The notes beneath the pieces were generated by a model. That model ran no database searches. It worked only from the letters and a program-made list of their open reading frames with translations, and was not told where the DNA came from. A stretch of 64,000 nt of DNA, taken from the NCBI RefSeq assembly GCF_037975245.1, contig NC_092576.1, forward strand, positions 45,173,111 through 45,237,110, in the 5' to 3' direction. This document shows, one piece after another, positions 26,624-36,616 of the stretch; position 1 is the stretch's first letter; every line of letters starts with the position of its first letter. Origin of the DNA: Apostichopus japonicus. Taxonomy: Eukaryota; Echinodermata; Holothuroidea; Aspidochirotida; Stichopodidae. A program made the translations under genes and the position numbers.

Positions 26624-27387
26624 TGTTATGAAATAGTAATACCATCTCTTTGATGTTACCGAAAAACTCCATCGAGACACCTTACAGGCCTCTTATGTAT
26701 TTATCTAGGTCATGGATTCAGTTTTCCCACGAGAAGTTTTTAACTATCTTATTGAATCTTGGTACAGGGCCTTTTCCCAAAATAGATTCCATTATGTCTG
26801 TGGAACATTCGAGAAGGTTCTCTCACGTGGTATGGAAGTTTCCATAGAAAGGGGATGGACTTCCAAACTCCCAACCAATCAGGGCAGATCAGTGCCAGTG
26901 CACTTATTTTTATATCGTTAAGTTAATACAGGATGGTCAGTTTATTGGCTGCCTTCTGATTGTGCGCAGAGGGATTTTATGGAAGTAAGGTTTAAAAGTA
27001 AAAGGAGGCCGAAAGTTTGAGCACTCCGTCAGCAAAGTTTATCACTTGATCAGCAAATTTATCACTCCGTCAGCGCTCCGTGATCAGTTTGTCATTGCTT
27101 CGTTACTATTTCATCACTCCTAATTGTTTAATTGACGGAGTCAAGTCAAGTCAAATCATTGTAATTTAATTTTATTTGTAAAGAGAATCGACAGAGATGA
27201 AATTATACCGAATCATTAATCAAATCCTATCTCGTCAAATTGTTTTTCTGTGAACTCATTGTTTTCTTCCGTTCGAGACATCTCCTGAAGAAGCATAAAA
27301 ACGGCATCAAGATATCCCAGTACCTTTCTATCGCGAGTCCCGATATAGTTTTACTATCGGAGGAGCCGGGCTCGTCACAATATTACA
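26624..27387 (+). repeat. 5' LTR of young Gypsy element
   Basis: 764 bp, TGTTATGAAATAG...CAATATTACA. Near-identical to 40633-41396. A trinucleotide-type stretch (CTACTA) follows in the leader near 27768-27818. Small open frames inside the LTR are duplicated with it and are not taken as genes. Confidence 0.95.
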
Positions 27388-27405
27388 TGGTGGAGATCGG
27401 TTGCT
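27388..27405 (+). promoter_or_regulatory. candidate primer-binding site
   Basis: TGGTGGAGATCGGTTGCT starts directly after the CA of the 5' LTR, where a tRNA 3' end would pair. The TGG start fits the CCA tail of a tRNA. I cannot name the tRNA. Confidence 0.55.
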
Positions 27406-28066
27406 TTCTTCAGGAACAAAACGGAACTTTCACAACTTTCGTTCGTTACGATCAATAACGAACAGAAGGATTTTTTTTGGCCCGAAGACCTAACGAGGAA
27501 CCCAACGTATGTTCACGACCTTGCCTAACATACACACTCTACGAGGGAAGTCAGCCTATACTAGCCTAAGTCTGTACACCGGAACCACTGATCTGTACAC
27601 TAACGTTAATCAACCCAGCATGCAGTTCGCGTTTGAACATTCGCGCAACTAGTACGTAGAATACTACAGCTCCAAACATCAGAACTGAACATTTTCGCGA
27701 TCTAAGCCTAGACTCTACCCGATGTTAACGGCGAACGAATCTGAAGTTCTTACGAGATGTAGGCCCACCTGCTACTACTACCTGCTACTACCTACCTGCT
27801 GCTACTACTACTACTACTGTTAACCGAGGGACTTCAATCATCGTTTGCAGTTCCACTACCAGTTCTTAGTTAAACTTAAGGGTGAGTGAAATCATGCCAA
27901 TTTGTATCCCAACCCCTATTTGAGATCAGAGTGTAACGATAAGTTATTTTAATCGTGTCCATGTATTGCATATTTGTTATTTGTATTTAATAACGGTCGA
28001 TAGTGTGTTCAATTAAGTATATGCTCATGTTGTATACTCGTAACTAGCCTAATTGTATGCGGCATA
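27406..28066 (+). other. untranslated leader of the young Gypsy element
   Basis: About 660 bp between the primer-binding site and gag with no long frame. Contains the CTACTA-type microsatellite at 27768-27818. Confidence 0.6.
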
Positions 28067-29023
28067 ATGTCCGTCAGTGAACAGGAAACTTCGACCTCTG
28101 TTAATGTTATGCAGAAACATAGGCCCACTGATTTTTTGCCATCACGATTTCAGGGTGATGTAATTGATGCAGATTTAGCCGAAGCTCATTATTTGGGATT
28201 TGAAGATTATTTAGAGTTGCATAAATTGCCGTCCCAAACCACCCCTGAGGCTGTAGAGGAAGAATTTAAAGAAATATGTCGCATATTTAAGCGAACACTT
28301 AAAGGCCAAGCCAGACTCTGGATTGAAAACAAAAATTTTTCAACTATTGCTGATCTGCGCAAGCAATTCCTTGCTCGTTTCAGTCCAGGCACTTCTTCCT
28401 ACGCTAAATCACAGGCATTTCACGCATTAAGCTATACGCCAGGTGATACAGCTCAAGCTCATTTGGCCAAAATTTCAAAAGCTGCAGCACAATTAAGCTA
28501 TGGCGAGGACCAAATTAGAGATAAATTGATCTCGACCCTGCCTTTGCAATGCCGCTCAGCAGTGTTAATGTCTGCATCACCAAAAGCAACAATTGCAGAT
28601 TTGGTCATGAAAGTCCAATGTTATTTTGACTTACAAATCCAAAGTCAACCCCCAGCTTCTTCCGAATCATTTATGGCAATGCACGACAAAGCATCTTCTG
28701 TTCAGACTCCTACTATTTCTGCATCTTCTGAGATACACGAGTTGTGTAATAAAATTCAGGAGTTAGAAACCAAGTTTGATCAGTCACGTAGGTCAGAATC
28801 GCAAGACAATCCAAAAGATATGAGGCAAAGATATAGTTCTCGTGATTCTCGTGGTCCTAGGACAGGTCAGAATAATAACAGGAGAAGGTTACCATATTTT
28901 AATCCTTCAATCACATGTCATTACTGCCAAAATCGAGGTCATTTTGCACAATATTGCCAAATTCGCCTAAGCCATGAAATGGAGGCTAAGGTAAACAGAG
29001 TACCAACACAGAATTTTCAGTAG
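28067..29023 (+). CDS. gag: gag, Ty3/Gypsy (intact)
   Basis: 318 aa, intact. A retrotransposon-gag-like central region (around residues 60-190, containing ARLWIENKNFSTIADLRKQF) precedes a low-complexity basic stretch and one CCHC zinc knuckle of the form CX2CX4HX4C (CHYCQNRGHFAQYC, about residues 284-297). This is the structural nucleocapsid precursor that packages the element RNA in cytoplasmic particles. The pol frame lies one base back (-1) and is open across the gag stop for about 30 nt, so pol is probably made by -1 frameshifting. No classic slippery heptamer is obvious; the best is GAATTTT just before the stop. Confidence 0.92.
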   Translation: MSVSEQETSTSVNVMQKHRPTDFLPSRFQGDVIDADLAEAHYLGFEDYLELHKLPSQTTPEAVEEEFKEICRIFKRTLKGQARLWIENKNFSTIADLRKQFLARFSPGTSSYAKSQAFHALSYTPGDTAQAHLAKISKAAAQLSYGEDQIRDKLISTLPLQCRSAVLMSASPKATIADLVMKVQCYFDLQIQSQPPASSESFMAMHDKASSVQTPTISASSEIHELCNKIQELETKFDQSRRSESQDNPKDMRQRYSSRDSRGPRTGQNNNRRRLPYFNPSITCHYCQNRGHFAQYCQIRLSHEMEAKVNRVPTQNFQ

Positions 29024-29052
29024 GGAGCACTTATGATTGCACTCATCATACA

Positions 29053-31200
29053 GTGACTCCAGACAAAGTACCAAGTAAGGGAAGATCGAAACGTAAAGCA
29101 AATAATGTTTGGAAGAATAGTAATATTCCTAGTTCTAGATATACAGGAAACGACCGTAGTGTGGATATTCAACTGGACACACGTAATTTTGTAAGAGGTA
29201 CTTTACATGATGGTAAAGGAATTTCATTGTTGTTTGATAGTGGAGCGACACGCTCTATCATTTCTTCTTCTACAGTGCAAAATTCAAAGTATTTGTCCTC
29301 TATACAACCAGTCTCAGTTGATGTAGTAAACCTAAAGTTGGGTAATGGTCAGTTTATTCATGCGTATAGCACGATAACATTTCAGGTCAAAATTCAGGGT
29401 CATGAATTTCAGCTTTCTGCTTTAATTGCTGCAAACCTGACAGGTATTGACTTAATATTAGGTAGTCAAACTCTGAAGGAATTGAATGGATCTTTGGACT
29501 TTACCACAAATTGTTTTAGAATTAAACAAGCCAAAGTCTTCCTTAGGCCAGTGCAGAGATTTGTTATTTACCCAGGTCAGCAAAGATACATTACTGTACA
29601 GGGACGTCTTCCACTATATGCACGAAATGCAGATGTGGTTATTAAACCGTTTCCTCTAATATCTCGTATGTGTCCTTCACGAATGTTAGTGAAAATGCAT
29701 AAAGGTAGAACAAAGATTCTACTAAGGAACATGGGTAATCAGAAATTTTGTCTGCATCCTTCTCGCACAGTGGCTCATTTAGATTTAGCAGATATCATTA
29801 CGGTCACAGAAGACATACCTACTGATTCTCTAGATTTTCTGAATGTCATGAGAGACATCGAAAAACCGTCTCTTTTTCGAACCAATTCAAACTCTAAAGA
29901 GAATCGTGATGCAATTACACGATATAATTTACATCGATATCCACATTTGGCAGCCGATGATCCCCTGGTTTCCAAATCGGAACAGGAAATCATGAGAGAT
30001 AACATTAATTTGGAACAAAGTATTCTGAATGCTTCAGAAACAGAAAGCATTTATGAATTTCTAGACTCACATAGAGATGCATTTTCTCTTTATGGTGAAT
30101 TATCTCACTGTCCAAATTATGAGGCTGATATTACTCTTACTAATGATGAGCCATTTTACATACGTCCCTATAGACTTTCAGATGAGGACAAAGTCGTTGT
30201 CGCCAGTGAGCTTGACAAATTAGTGCGATTAGGAATCTTAGCAGTAGGACATCAGTCTTATACTTCACCGGTTTTCCTCATTCCAAAGAAGGGAACAAAA
30301 GACAAAAGGGTTGTCACAGATTTTCGCTACTTGAACAGTAGAATAAAACGTCTCAATCACCCATTTCCATTACTGAATGAGACTATCCGTACCATAGGGT
30401 ACTCTGGAGCCAAAATTTTGGGTGTTCTTGACTTAAAGTCTGCAATCTTCTGTCTGCCACTTAGTGTTCATGCACAACAGTATACGGGTATTGCTTCATT
30501 TCATGGAGGAAAGCATTATTATTATAAACGCTTACCACAGGGATTGAATTTATCTCCAGCGATCTTTCAGTCGCAAATTAATGATATTTTGGCAACGATC
30601 CCAAATTCAAATAAGTTCTGTATTGCTCATCATGACGATATTATTGTGTACAGTGCAGACAAACGATCTCACAAACAACACCTACAGGCAATTTTTAAGG
30701 TTTTAATGGACAACGGATTGAAAATCTCTCCGAAAAAGTGTAGCATTTTCCAAAATTCAGTCCGATATATGGGACATTTGCTCTCAATAACCCCAGAAGG
30801 TGAGGCTTGTATCCAACCTTTGCATGACAGATGTGCAGCAATCAGGAACACACCGAAACCACACAATGTTAAGTCATTAAGACGATTTGTAGGTGCAGTT
30901 AATTATGTGGCTTCGTTTTTTCCAAATATTCAAGCACTATTGAGACCATTACATCATTTGAGTCGTAAGAGAAAGGTATTTAAATGGACAGAGGAACATC
31001 AGTGTGCATTTCAAAGTATTAAAGAGTTGTTGTGTAATCCACCTATATTGCATATGCCACAGAAATATGGTCGTTTTGTATTATATAGCGACACATCACG
31101 AGTAGCAACAGGATCATACTTGACCCAAAGAGTTAATGGCAAAGAGAATATTATTGCATATTACTCTAAGATATTACCCCCAGGAGAAAATTCCTGTTAA
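29053..31200 (+). CDS. pol: pol, N-terminal part: protease, reverse transcriptase, start of RNase H
   Basis: 715 codons from a GTG used only as a marker; the frame is open upstream into gag. An aspartic protease with DSGA lies at about residues 62-65. The reverse transcriptase spans about 350-560, with FLIPKKGTKDKRVVTDFR, the LDLKSA motif A and the PQGLNLSPAIFQ motif B. Motif C reads HHDDI where Ty3/Gypsy usually has Y.DD; both aspartates are present. RNase H begins near residue 674 (FVLYSDTS). The frame then runs into foreign DNA and stops at 31200, so the last few codons belong to the inserted element. RNase H resumes after it at 36617. All domains upstream are unbroken, consistent with recent activity before the insertion. 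Confidence 0.92.
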   Translation: MTPDKVPSKGRSKRKANNVWKNSNIPSSRYTGNDRSVDIQLDTRNFVRGTLHDGKGISLLFDSGATRSIISSSTVQNSKYLSSIQPVSVDVVNLKLGNGQFIHAYSTITFQVKIQGHEFQLSALIAANLTGIDLILGSQTLKELNGSLDFTTNCFRIKQAKVFLRPVQRFVIYPGQQRYITVQGRLPLYARNADVVIKPFPLISRMCPSRMLVKMHKGRTKILLRNMGNQKFCLHPSRTVAHLDLADIITVTEDIPTDSLDFLNVMRDIEKPSLFRTNSNSKENRDAITRYNLHRYPHLAADDPLVSKSEQEIMRDNINLEQSILNASETESIYEFLDSHRDAFSLYGELSHCPNYEADITLTNDEPFYIRPYRLSDEDKVVVASELDKLVRLGILAVGHQSYTSPVFLIPKKGTKDKRVVTDFRYLNSRIKRLNHPFPLLNETIRTIGYSGAKILGVLDLKSAIFCLPLSVHAQQYTGIASFHGGKHYYYKRLPQGLNLSPAIFQSQINDILATIPNSNKFCIAHHDDIIVYSADKRSHKQHLQAIFKVLMDNGLKISPKKCSIFQNSVRYMGHLLSITPEGEACIQPLHDRCAAIRNTPKPHNVKSLRRFVGAVNYVASFFPNIQALLRPLHHLSRKRKVFKWTEEHQCAFQSIKELLCNPPILHMPQKYGRFVLYSDTSRVATGSYLTQRVNGKENIIAYYSKILPPGENSC

Positions 31201-31690
31201 TACCTGTTACAATTTCAATTGGTTTTAAACGGAACCAACAGGGACTAACAGGTACCTGTTAACGACAACTGGTTTTAACAGGTATTGTGACCAAAACCAG
31301 TTTATACCAGTTAATTGCCTGTTGCAACAGGTAAATTACCTGTAAGCTGTAACAGGTACCAATTGGTTTTAACAGGTACCTGTTAAACCAGTTGCTTTCA
31401 ACAGGTAAAATACCTGTTGAAAACAACTGGTTTAACAGGTACCTGTTGAAAACAACTGGTTTAACAGGTACCTGTTGAAAACAACTGGTTTAACAGGTAC
31501 CTGTTTAAAACAACTGGTTTACCAGGTACCTGTTGAAAACAACTGGTTTAACAGGTACCTGTTTAAAACAACTGGTTTACCAGGTACCTGTTGAAAACAA
31601 CTGGTTTAACAGGTACCTGTTGAAAACAACTGGTTTAACAGGTACCTGTTACACCAGTTGCATTCAACAGGTACCAGTTGGTTCAAATTT
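31192..31690. repeat. left subterminal AACWGGT array with 30-bp tandem core
   Basis: About ten copies of the palindrome AACAGGTACCTGTT or a one-base variant, alternating with AACTGGT/ACCAGTT words. From about 31411 to 31650 the spacing becomes a regular 30-bp tandem repeat. Density, symmetry and position next to a TIR suggest binding sites for the element's transposase. Confidence 0.85.
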
Positions 31691-31724
31691 CTGTCTCCAC
31701 TTTAAGGCACATAATGGTGGATCA

Positions 31725-31930
31725 CCGTTGTCAGGGAAGGTTTATGAGGGGAGGGGGGCTTGAAAATTTTTGTTTCTCATAAAGGGCTTATATGCAAATA
31801 ATGCAATTATTTCCTCTTTTTTTTGCTCCCTTCGTTTTTTTCACCGTCGGACATCACGTCCCCAAAATTTTTGTGGAGGTACTCTTTCCCCTGCCCCCCC
31901 CCTTCCCCGCCCTCGCTGGCTTTGCCACTG
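31725..31930. mobile_element. truncated G-run MITE fragment
   Basis: Contains GAGGGGAGGGGGGCTTGAAAA, AAAGGGCTTATATGCAAAT and a right end whose complement is CAGTGGCAAAGCCAGCGAGG, like the hAT-type ends elsewhere. The left terminus is not found. Confidence 0.45.
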
Positions 31931-32479
31931 CAAAGATGTGGTATAACATATGTCTGATCACTGAATTGTTTATCCTATTTGGTACATTAAGGTAAAATGA
32001 AAAATTAACATATTAAATTTATGAGAGAGTTCTTCCAGATAGTATATGAATACGTAGCATACACATACATCAAAAGATTGAGACGAGCTCGCATCTATAT
32101 TTAGATCAGTGATTCATAGTCTAAGAAAGTAAGACACATATTGCCAAGTCAAGATCAAGATAAAAATAATTAATGTTTAAATTGTATTATGATTTAATTC
32201 TTTCTTATTTACTGTTTTTTTAAATTTTTAATATTAATTAATGATATTTGTAATTTTTAGTGACATGAAACTCTCAAATTGGGGCCAAAGACAATTTTAA
32301 ATTTTTTTTCGATAATCACATTTTGTACGAGGTTGAACTTTGACTTCAACACCATATTCAATTTCGAAACCGAGGAGCAACGGCAACTTGCATTGCACAG
32401 CGTAAGCATTGCTTGGCATGGTTTAATACGATCACTCTAAGCAACTTTCAACTGTTAATCACCCAAGAAGATCTATAGA

Positions 32480-34818
32480 AGAATGGAAGTATAAACCGCC
32501 ACCATCGGCCTACCTGTTGTTCCTTAAACTTGGAGGTAAAACTAACGTTAATTGTTAGGCCACTGGCACTTGTGACCGTTGTTAGGCTAGCGTTTCGCGA
32601 TACACAAGTGCAACGACAGTGAGTAGCCTAGGTTTTCTATTGAGTACTGCAGTGCATTCTCAACACTAAACTGTGCATTCTAAACACCAATTAACAATGT
32701 GTTATGTGTGTATTGGGCTAGATTGAACAGTCGCACATAATCTTCTAATTTATTTCCAAACAAATGCTGGGACTGAGTTTCAATACTGCAGTTTACTTGA
32801 AGCTTAGGTCTACACTCATTTGGTAAAGATTTCTTGAATTTCCCAAGTGAATCTAAATGGGTAGGCTATGTGATATTGAATAAAACGAGGCTAGACCTTC
32901 AAACTTACTGTTACAGTAGGCTGAACAAATTATGTTGGCTAGTCACCGGTATTATATACTTTAGTACTACTTCTAGTAAGACTAAAAAAAACGACTGAAA
33001 GACAAACTGACCTAGTGTGACAAAGAACTGTTTCTTCTCTAGCCTAGGTCTAAATAAGACTTGTTAAGTGAGCAAGCAAAATAACAACTTAAAACAATTA
33101 GGCCTATAAATAAGTTGGCTCAGTGCATTTGTGTTTCTAAAATCTTGTATTTTTAGATCTTAAAAACAAACAAAGATGTAGCCCATATTTTATTATCTCT
33201 GTAGTCTGGGCATTTGATTCTGGTTGCAATGATGACACTCTGGTTCAAATGTTCAGCTTTATACAGTCTGCTTCAGACTTTGGGAATCCTTTTTTCAGAC
33301 TATTGTGGAAGCAAATCTCACATCACTTTGTGGTGACAACTTTATTTCATTTTTTCAAATGATTCATGACTACTGCTGCTTTGCTATTTCCTTTTTCCAG
33401 GAAGAATTGAAAAACCAAATATCCAGGTGAGGTTTCCTGTGATGTACGACACCAGTGTGGAGGCAACAACAGAAGAGGAGAACGTATATGGCTTAAAGAC
33501 ATAATGGTGTAAGATGATATTAAGAGTTTATCCAAGAGTCCAAAAAGCAAAGGAACAAGTGCCATAGAGAAAAAAGATGGAAGGGTGAGTTTAACTATTG
33601 TACCCAAATGTGTAATGATATTATTTCGATACTTTTCATAACCTGTTTATATTAAATATATAAAAAACAGTCTGGTACATCATTTACGTACAAGCGTCAT
33701 AAGTTTGGCCAATTTTTTACTGATTTGGGATAATTATAAACATGGTTATTAAGCTTTGAAAAATAACTTGGTGTTATAGTGCACAGCTAGTAATTATTGG
33801 TAAAGCTGCTATTCCTGGCTTATAACTTGAGGGACCTTGATTTAAATGTTTACCTCCCAATATGTCGATATAAAATTTTAATGTTAATGTATGTTTATGA
33901 TAATGTGAGTTATCATGTGCTATATCTGTATATATGCTTACAGGTATATCATATTTTCTGTTCACAGGTCAATATTGGTGCAGATTTTGGGCTTCCTGAA
34001 GACAAGTGGGAGGCCATTTGTAGTTAAGAGAAACACTCTATGTTCGTGAAGACTTTACTGGTGTTGATTTGGGGTACCAACACTTTGAAAACGAAAGTCG
34101 TTGGGAATGCTTGCACACGATTCAACAGTGACAGAGATGCAAAACCGCTGTTGTCTCCCGTGAAGGTTAATGCTATGGAAGGTTAGTCATTATGAAAAGC
34201 TTTCAAACAAGTTACCATTTATATTACAAGCTCATGACTTAGTACACAAGTGTAAAATATAATTTACTGAATAAGCTGTTTTTCAGGAGTAAGTAATTTT
34301 TTAACACTGACAGAACTATTTATCAGTAGGATTATGCATTCCAGTATCATGAGTTAACAACTGATATCATTTTGGTTGGTTCTTAATTGCCTTTGAGTTC
34401 TGACAGGAAGCCTACAATCAAACTACCATAGTGGTGTGGTTTTTCCAACCAAAAGATTGAGCAAACCCAAATTCTAAACCAAAAGAATGTTCTTGGTTAG
34501 ACTGTGATTGCTAGTCCATTCAGGTTGGATACCAACAGAGATAAATATCGTGAGACATTCTAAACCATAGGAAAGTTTGACCTTTAACTTTCCATGAAAG
34601 CACTCATCTAGCAATGCAAGAGAGTTTGTTAAGTTTTAGGACCACACTGTTACTGTTAATCATGATAAGTCAATTCTTAAGTGTTCATACGCTTTGTTTC
34701 TTGCAGCACAATTCGTGGAACGTTTGAAAGAAAGCTGCAGTTTACTGAGGAAGCTGCAAGGTTCAGCAAATACATATCCGAGAAGCTGACGTCAATCGTA
34801 AAACAAAGAAGGCCTTAA
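32480..34818 (+). pseudogene. decayed multi-exon BEN-domain gene inside the TIR element
   Basis: Four exon-like blocks with good splice signals: one ending at 32535 (GGAG|gtaaaa), 33401-33584 (tttttccag ... gtgagt), 33968-34181 (ttcacag ... gttagt) and 34707-34818 (tttcttgcag to a terminal stop). Phases match between blocks. Block 3 encodes a BEN-type core: VNIGADFGLPEDKW, then SMFVKTLLVLIWGT, then AKPLLSPVKVNA. BEN domains bind DNA or chromatin. The last block gives a Lys/Arg-rich tail (FSKYISEKLTSIVKQRRP). Breaks: a frameshift and stop in block 2 (near 33500), a stop in block 3 (near 34026), a frameshift in block 4. The gene was probably dead before this copy jumped. The BEN call is by motif recognition only. 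It may be a captured host gene or a standard gene of the transposon family. Confidence 0.5.
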
Positions 34819-35944
34819 AACATTAGTATCATATTATTTTTTCAATGGTTATTGCTTACCATTAAACAGTCTTTAGTTTTATTCAAACTGACAGCACATT
34901 GCTGTCACTGACAAGTTAACTTTTCAGAGGAATCTTTCCAGACAGTTCTTTTTTCAAAGTAGGATTAAACCCATATTTAGTATTATGTTTTAAACAGTTG
35001 TTGTTTGCCATTATATGGTATTTAGTTTTTTAATTAAATTCAGGAAATGGAAAGTATGTTGCTGTCAATTACAACTTAAGTTTTCAATGGAGATCTTCTG
35101 GACAGTTTTTTCTTGAAAGTGATTTAACCATGACTATTATAGACTGATGTTGACTTTTACTTGGCAAAGTCATCTTTCCACTTTTGCCTTATTTTTTTTA
35201 AAGAACTAACATTTCTAGTAATCAGTATGTTCAAATGCCATTAAACAGTATTCAGATTTTTATTCAAACTCCAGAATAGACAGTATATTGTCGTCACATA
35301 TGTGTTCAGTATAAATATGCATTACAAATACATGCTTTGTAGGTAAATATTGTTTTTTAAGATCTGATTGGTAGCCAATTTAAGAATGAATTCCTTTCAA
35401 AAGGTTACTGTCTGACTAGCTATTATTATTGTCTGCCTAGCATGCAGAATTGCAGACTACATAGTTTGGTAATGCTAACTCTTGAATAACTTTTTTCTAT
35501 TCAGCTGTAACTTTTATTTTGATATAATGATTGATAAAAAATTAACCTTTATATTGTTTTAACAGATAGAGTTTCCTTTCTTAATTGCCACAGCAATACA
35601 TAAAATCATTGTTTTAATGAACATATTTAGCTGGTATTTCATAATATATGTAAGTTTTTAATGTGTAATATGAAAGCGTTTACTTCAGAAGTTTGCTTTC
35701 TTTTTAAACTCCAAATTTATGTTTTCTTTTTCATTGCCCTCAACTTTGCATTATTGTGCAGTACTATACATTTGCCATTCATGTTTGATCCATTAACTTG
35801 TCTTAACTTTGTTGGAATAAAATGATATTTTCAGATTTTTGTTAACAGTGATTTTTACTCCATCTGCTGGAAGTTCTCCCTCGCCTTAACTTGCTTGTTA
35901 AGTGTTAGACCTACATCATGTGCAACTGTAAAGAGTAATTTTAA

Positions 35945-36600
35945 CCTGTTGAAGTTCATCGCCACCTGTTTTCACCAGATAACTTGTTGAAAACAATTGA
36001 AACTGTGGAAAATCCTACTGTTATAACCAGCTTAAAACCTTCCATACATGTTCTTACCTGTTCAAACGTTTTCAATACCAGTAAAGACATGTTGAAAACA
36101 GAACCAGTTAAAACCTGTTACCCCTGTTGAAAACAGTTGAAACCAGTTCATACAGTATGTTATTACCAGTTAATAGCTGTTGCGCCTGTTGAAAACAGTT
36201 GAAACCTGTTATTACCAGTTAATACCTGTTCATGCCAGTTAAAAGCTGTTGTGCCTGTTGAAACTTGTTGAGAACAGTTGAAACCGGTTAATACCAGTTA
36301 AAAACTGTTATGCCTGTTGAAAACAGTTGAAACCTGTTATTACCAGTTAATTCCCTTTAATACCAGCTAAAGCTGTTGTGCCTGTTGAAACCTGTTAAAA
36401 ACAGTTGAAACCTGTTAATACCAGCTAATACCAGTTAAAAACTGTTATGCCTGTTGAAAACAGTTGAAACCTGTTAATACCAGTTAATACCTGTCAATAC
36501 CAGTTAACACCCGTTAATACCATTTAATACCTGTTATTACCTGTCACCAAATACCAGTTGCAACAGGTACCTGTTAAAACCAGTTCAACAGGTATTAACT
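35945..36600. repeat. right subterminal AACWGGT array
   Basis: Many CCTGTTGAAAACAGTTGAAAC and TAATACCAGTTAATACCTGTT blocks, looser than the left array but built from the same ACCWGTT/AACWGGT words. It ends in the right TIR. Confidence 0.8.
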
Positions 36601-36616
36601 GGAATTTTCACCTGGG

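Larger units (their letters stand above)
31179..36616 (+). mobile_element. 5.4-kb TIR DNA element carrying a decayed BEN-domain gene, inserted in pol
   Basis: Ends are inverted repeats: CCCAGGAGAAAATTCC with GTTAATACCTGTT at the left, and at the right the complement of CCCAGGTGAAAATTCC with the same continuation. The flanking CC on both sides would restore the pol frame exactly if counted once, suggesting a 2-bp duplication (C-runs make the edge uncertain by a few bases). Both subterminal regions (31192-31690 and 35945-36600) are packed with AACWGGT words. The interior contains a degraded BEN-domain gene, a MITE fragment and long AT-rich introns. No transposase is recognisable, so it is probably non-autonomous. 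It is younger than the Gypsy copy. Confidence 0.82.

Noticed and set aside
26650-26921. Overlapping 65- and 69-codon frames repeated at 40659-40930
   Set aside because: Both are inside the LTRs of the young Gypsy element; the repetition is the LTR itself.
31411-31650. Regular 30-bp repeats resembling a CRISPR array
   Set aside because: The repeats are contiguous with no unique spacers, the DNA is eukaryotic, and the array is a transposon subterminal repeat.
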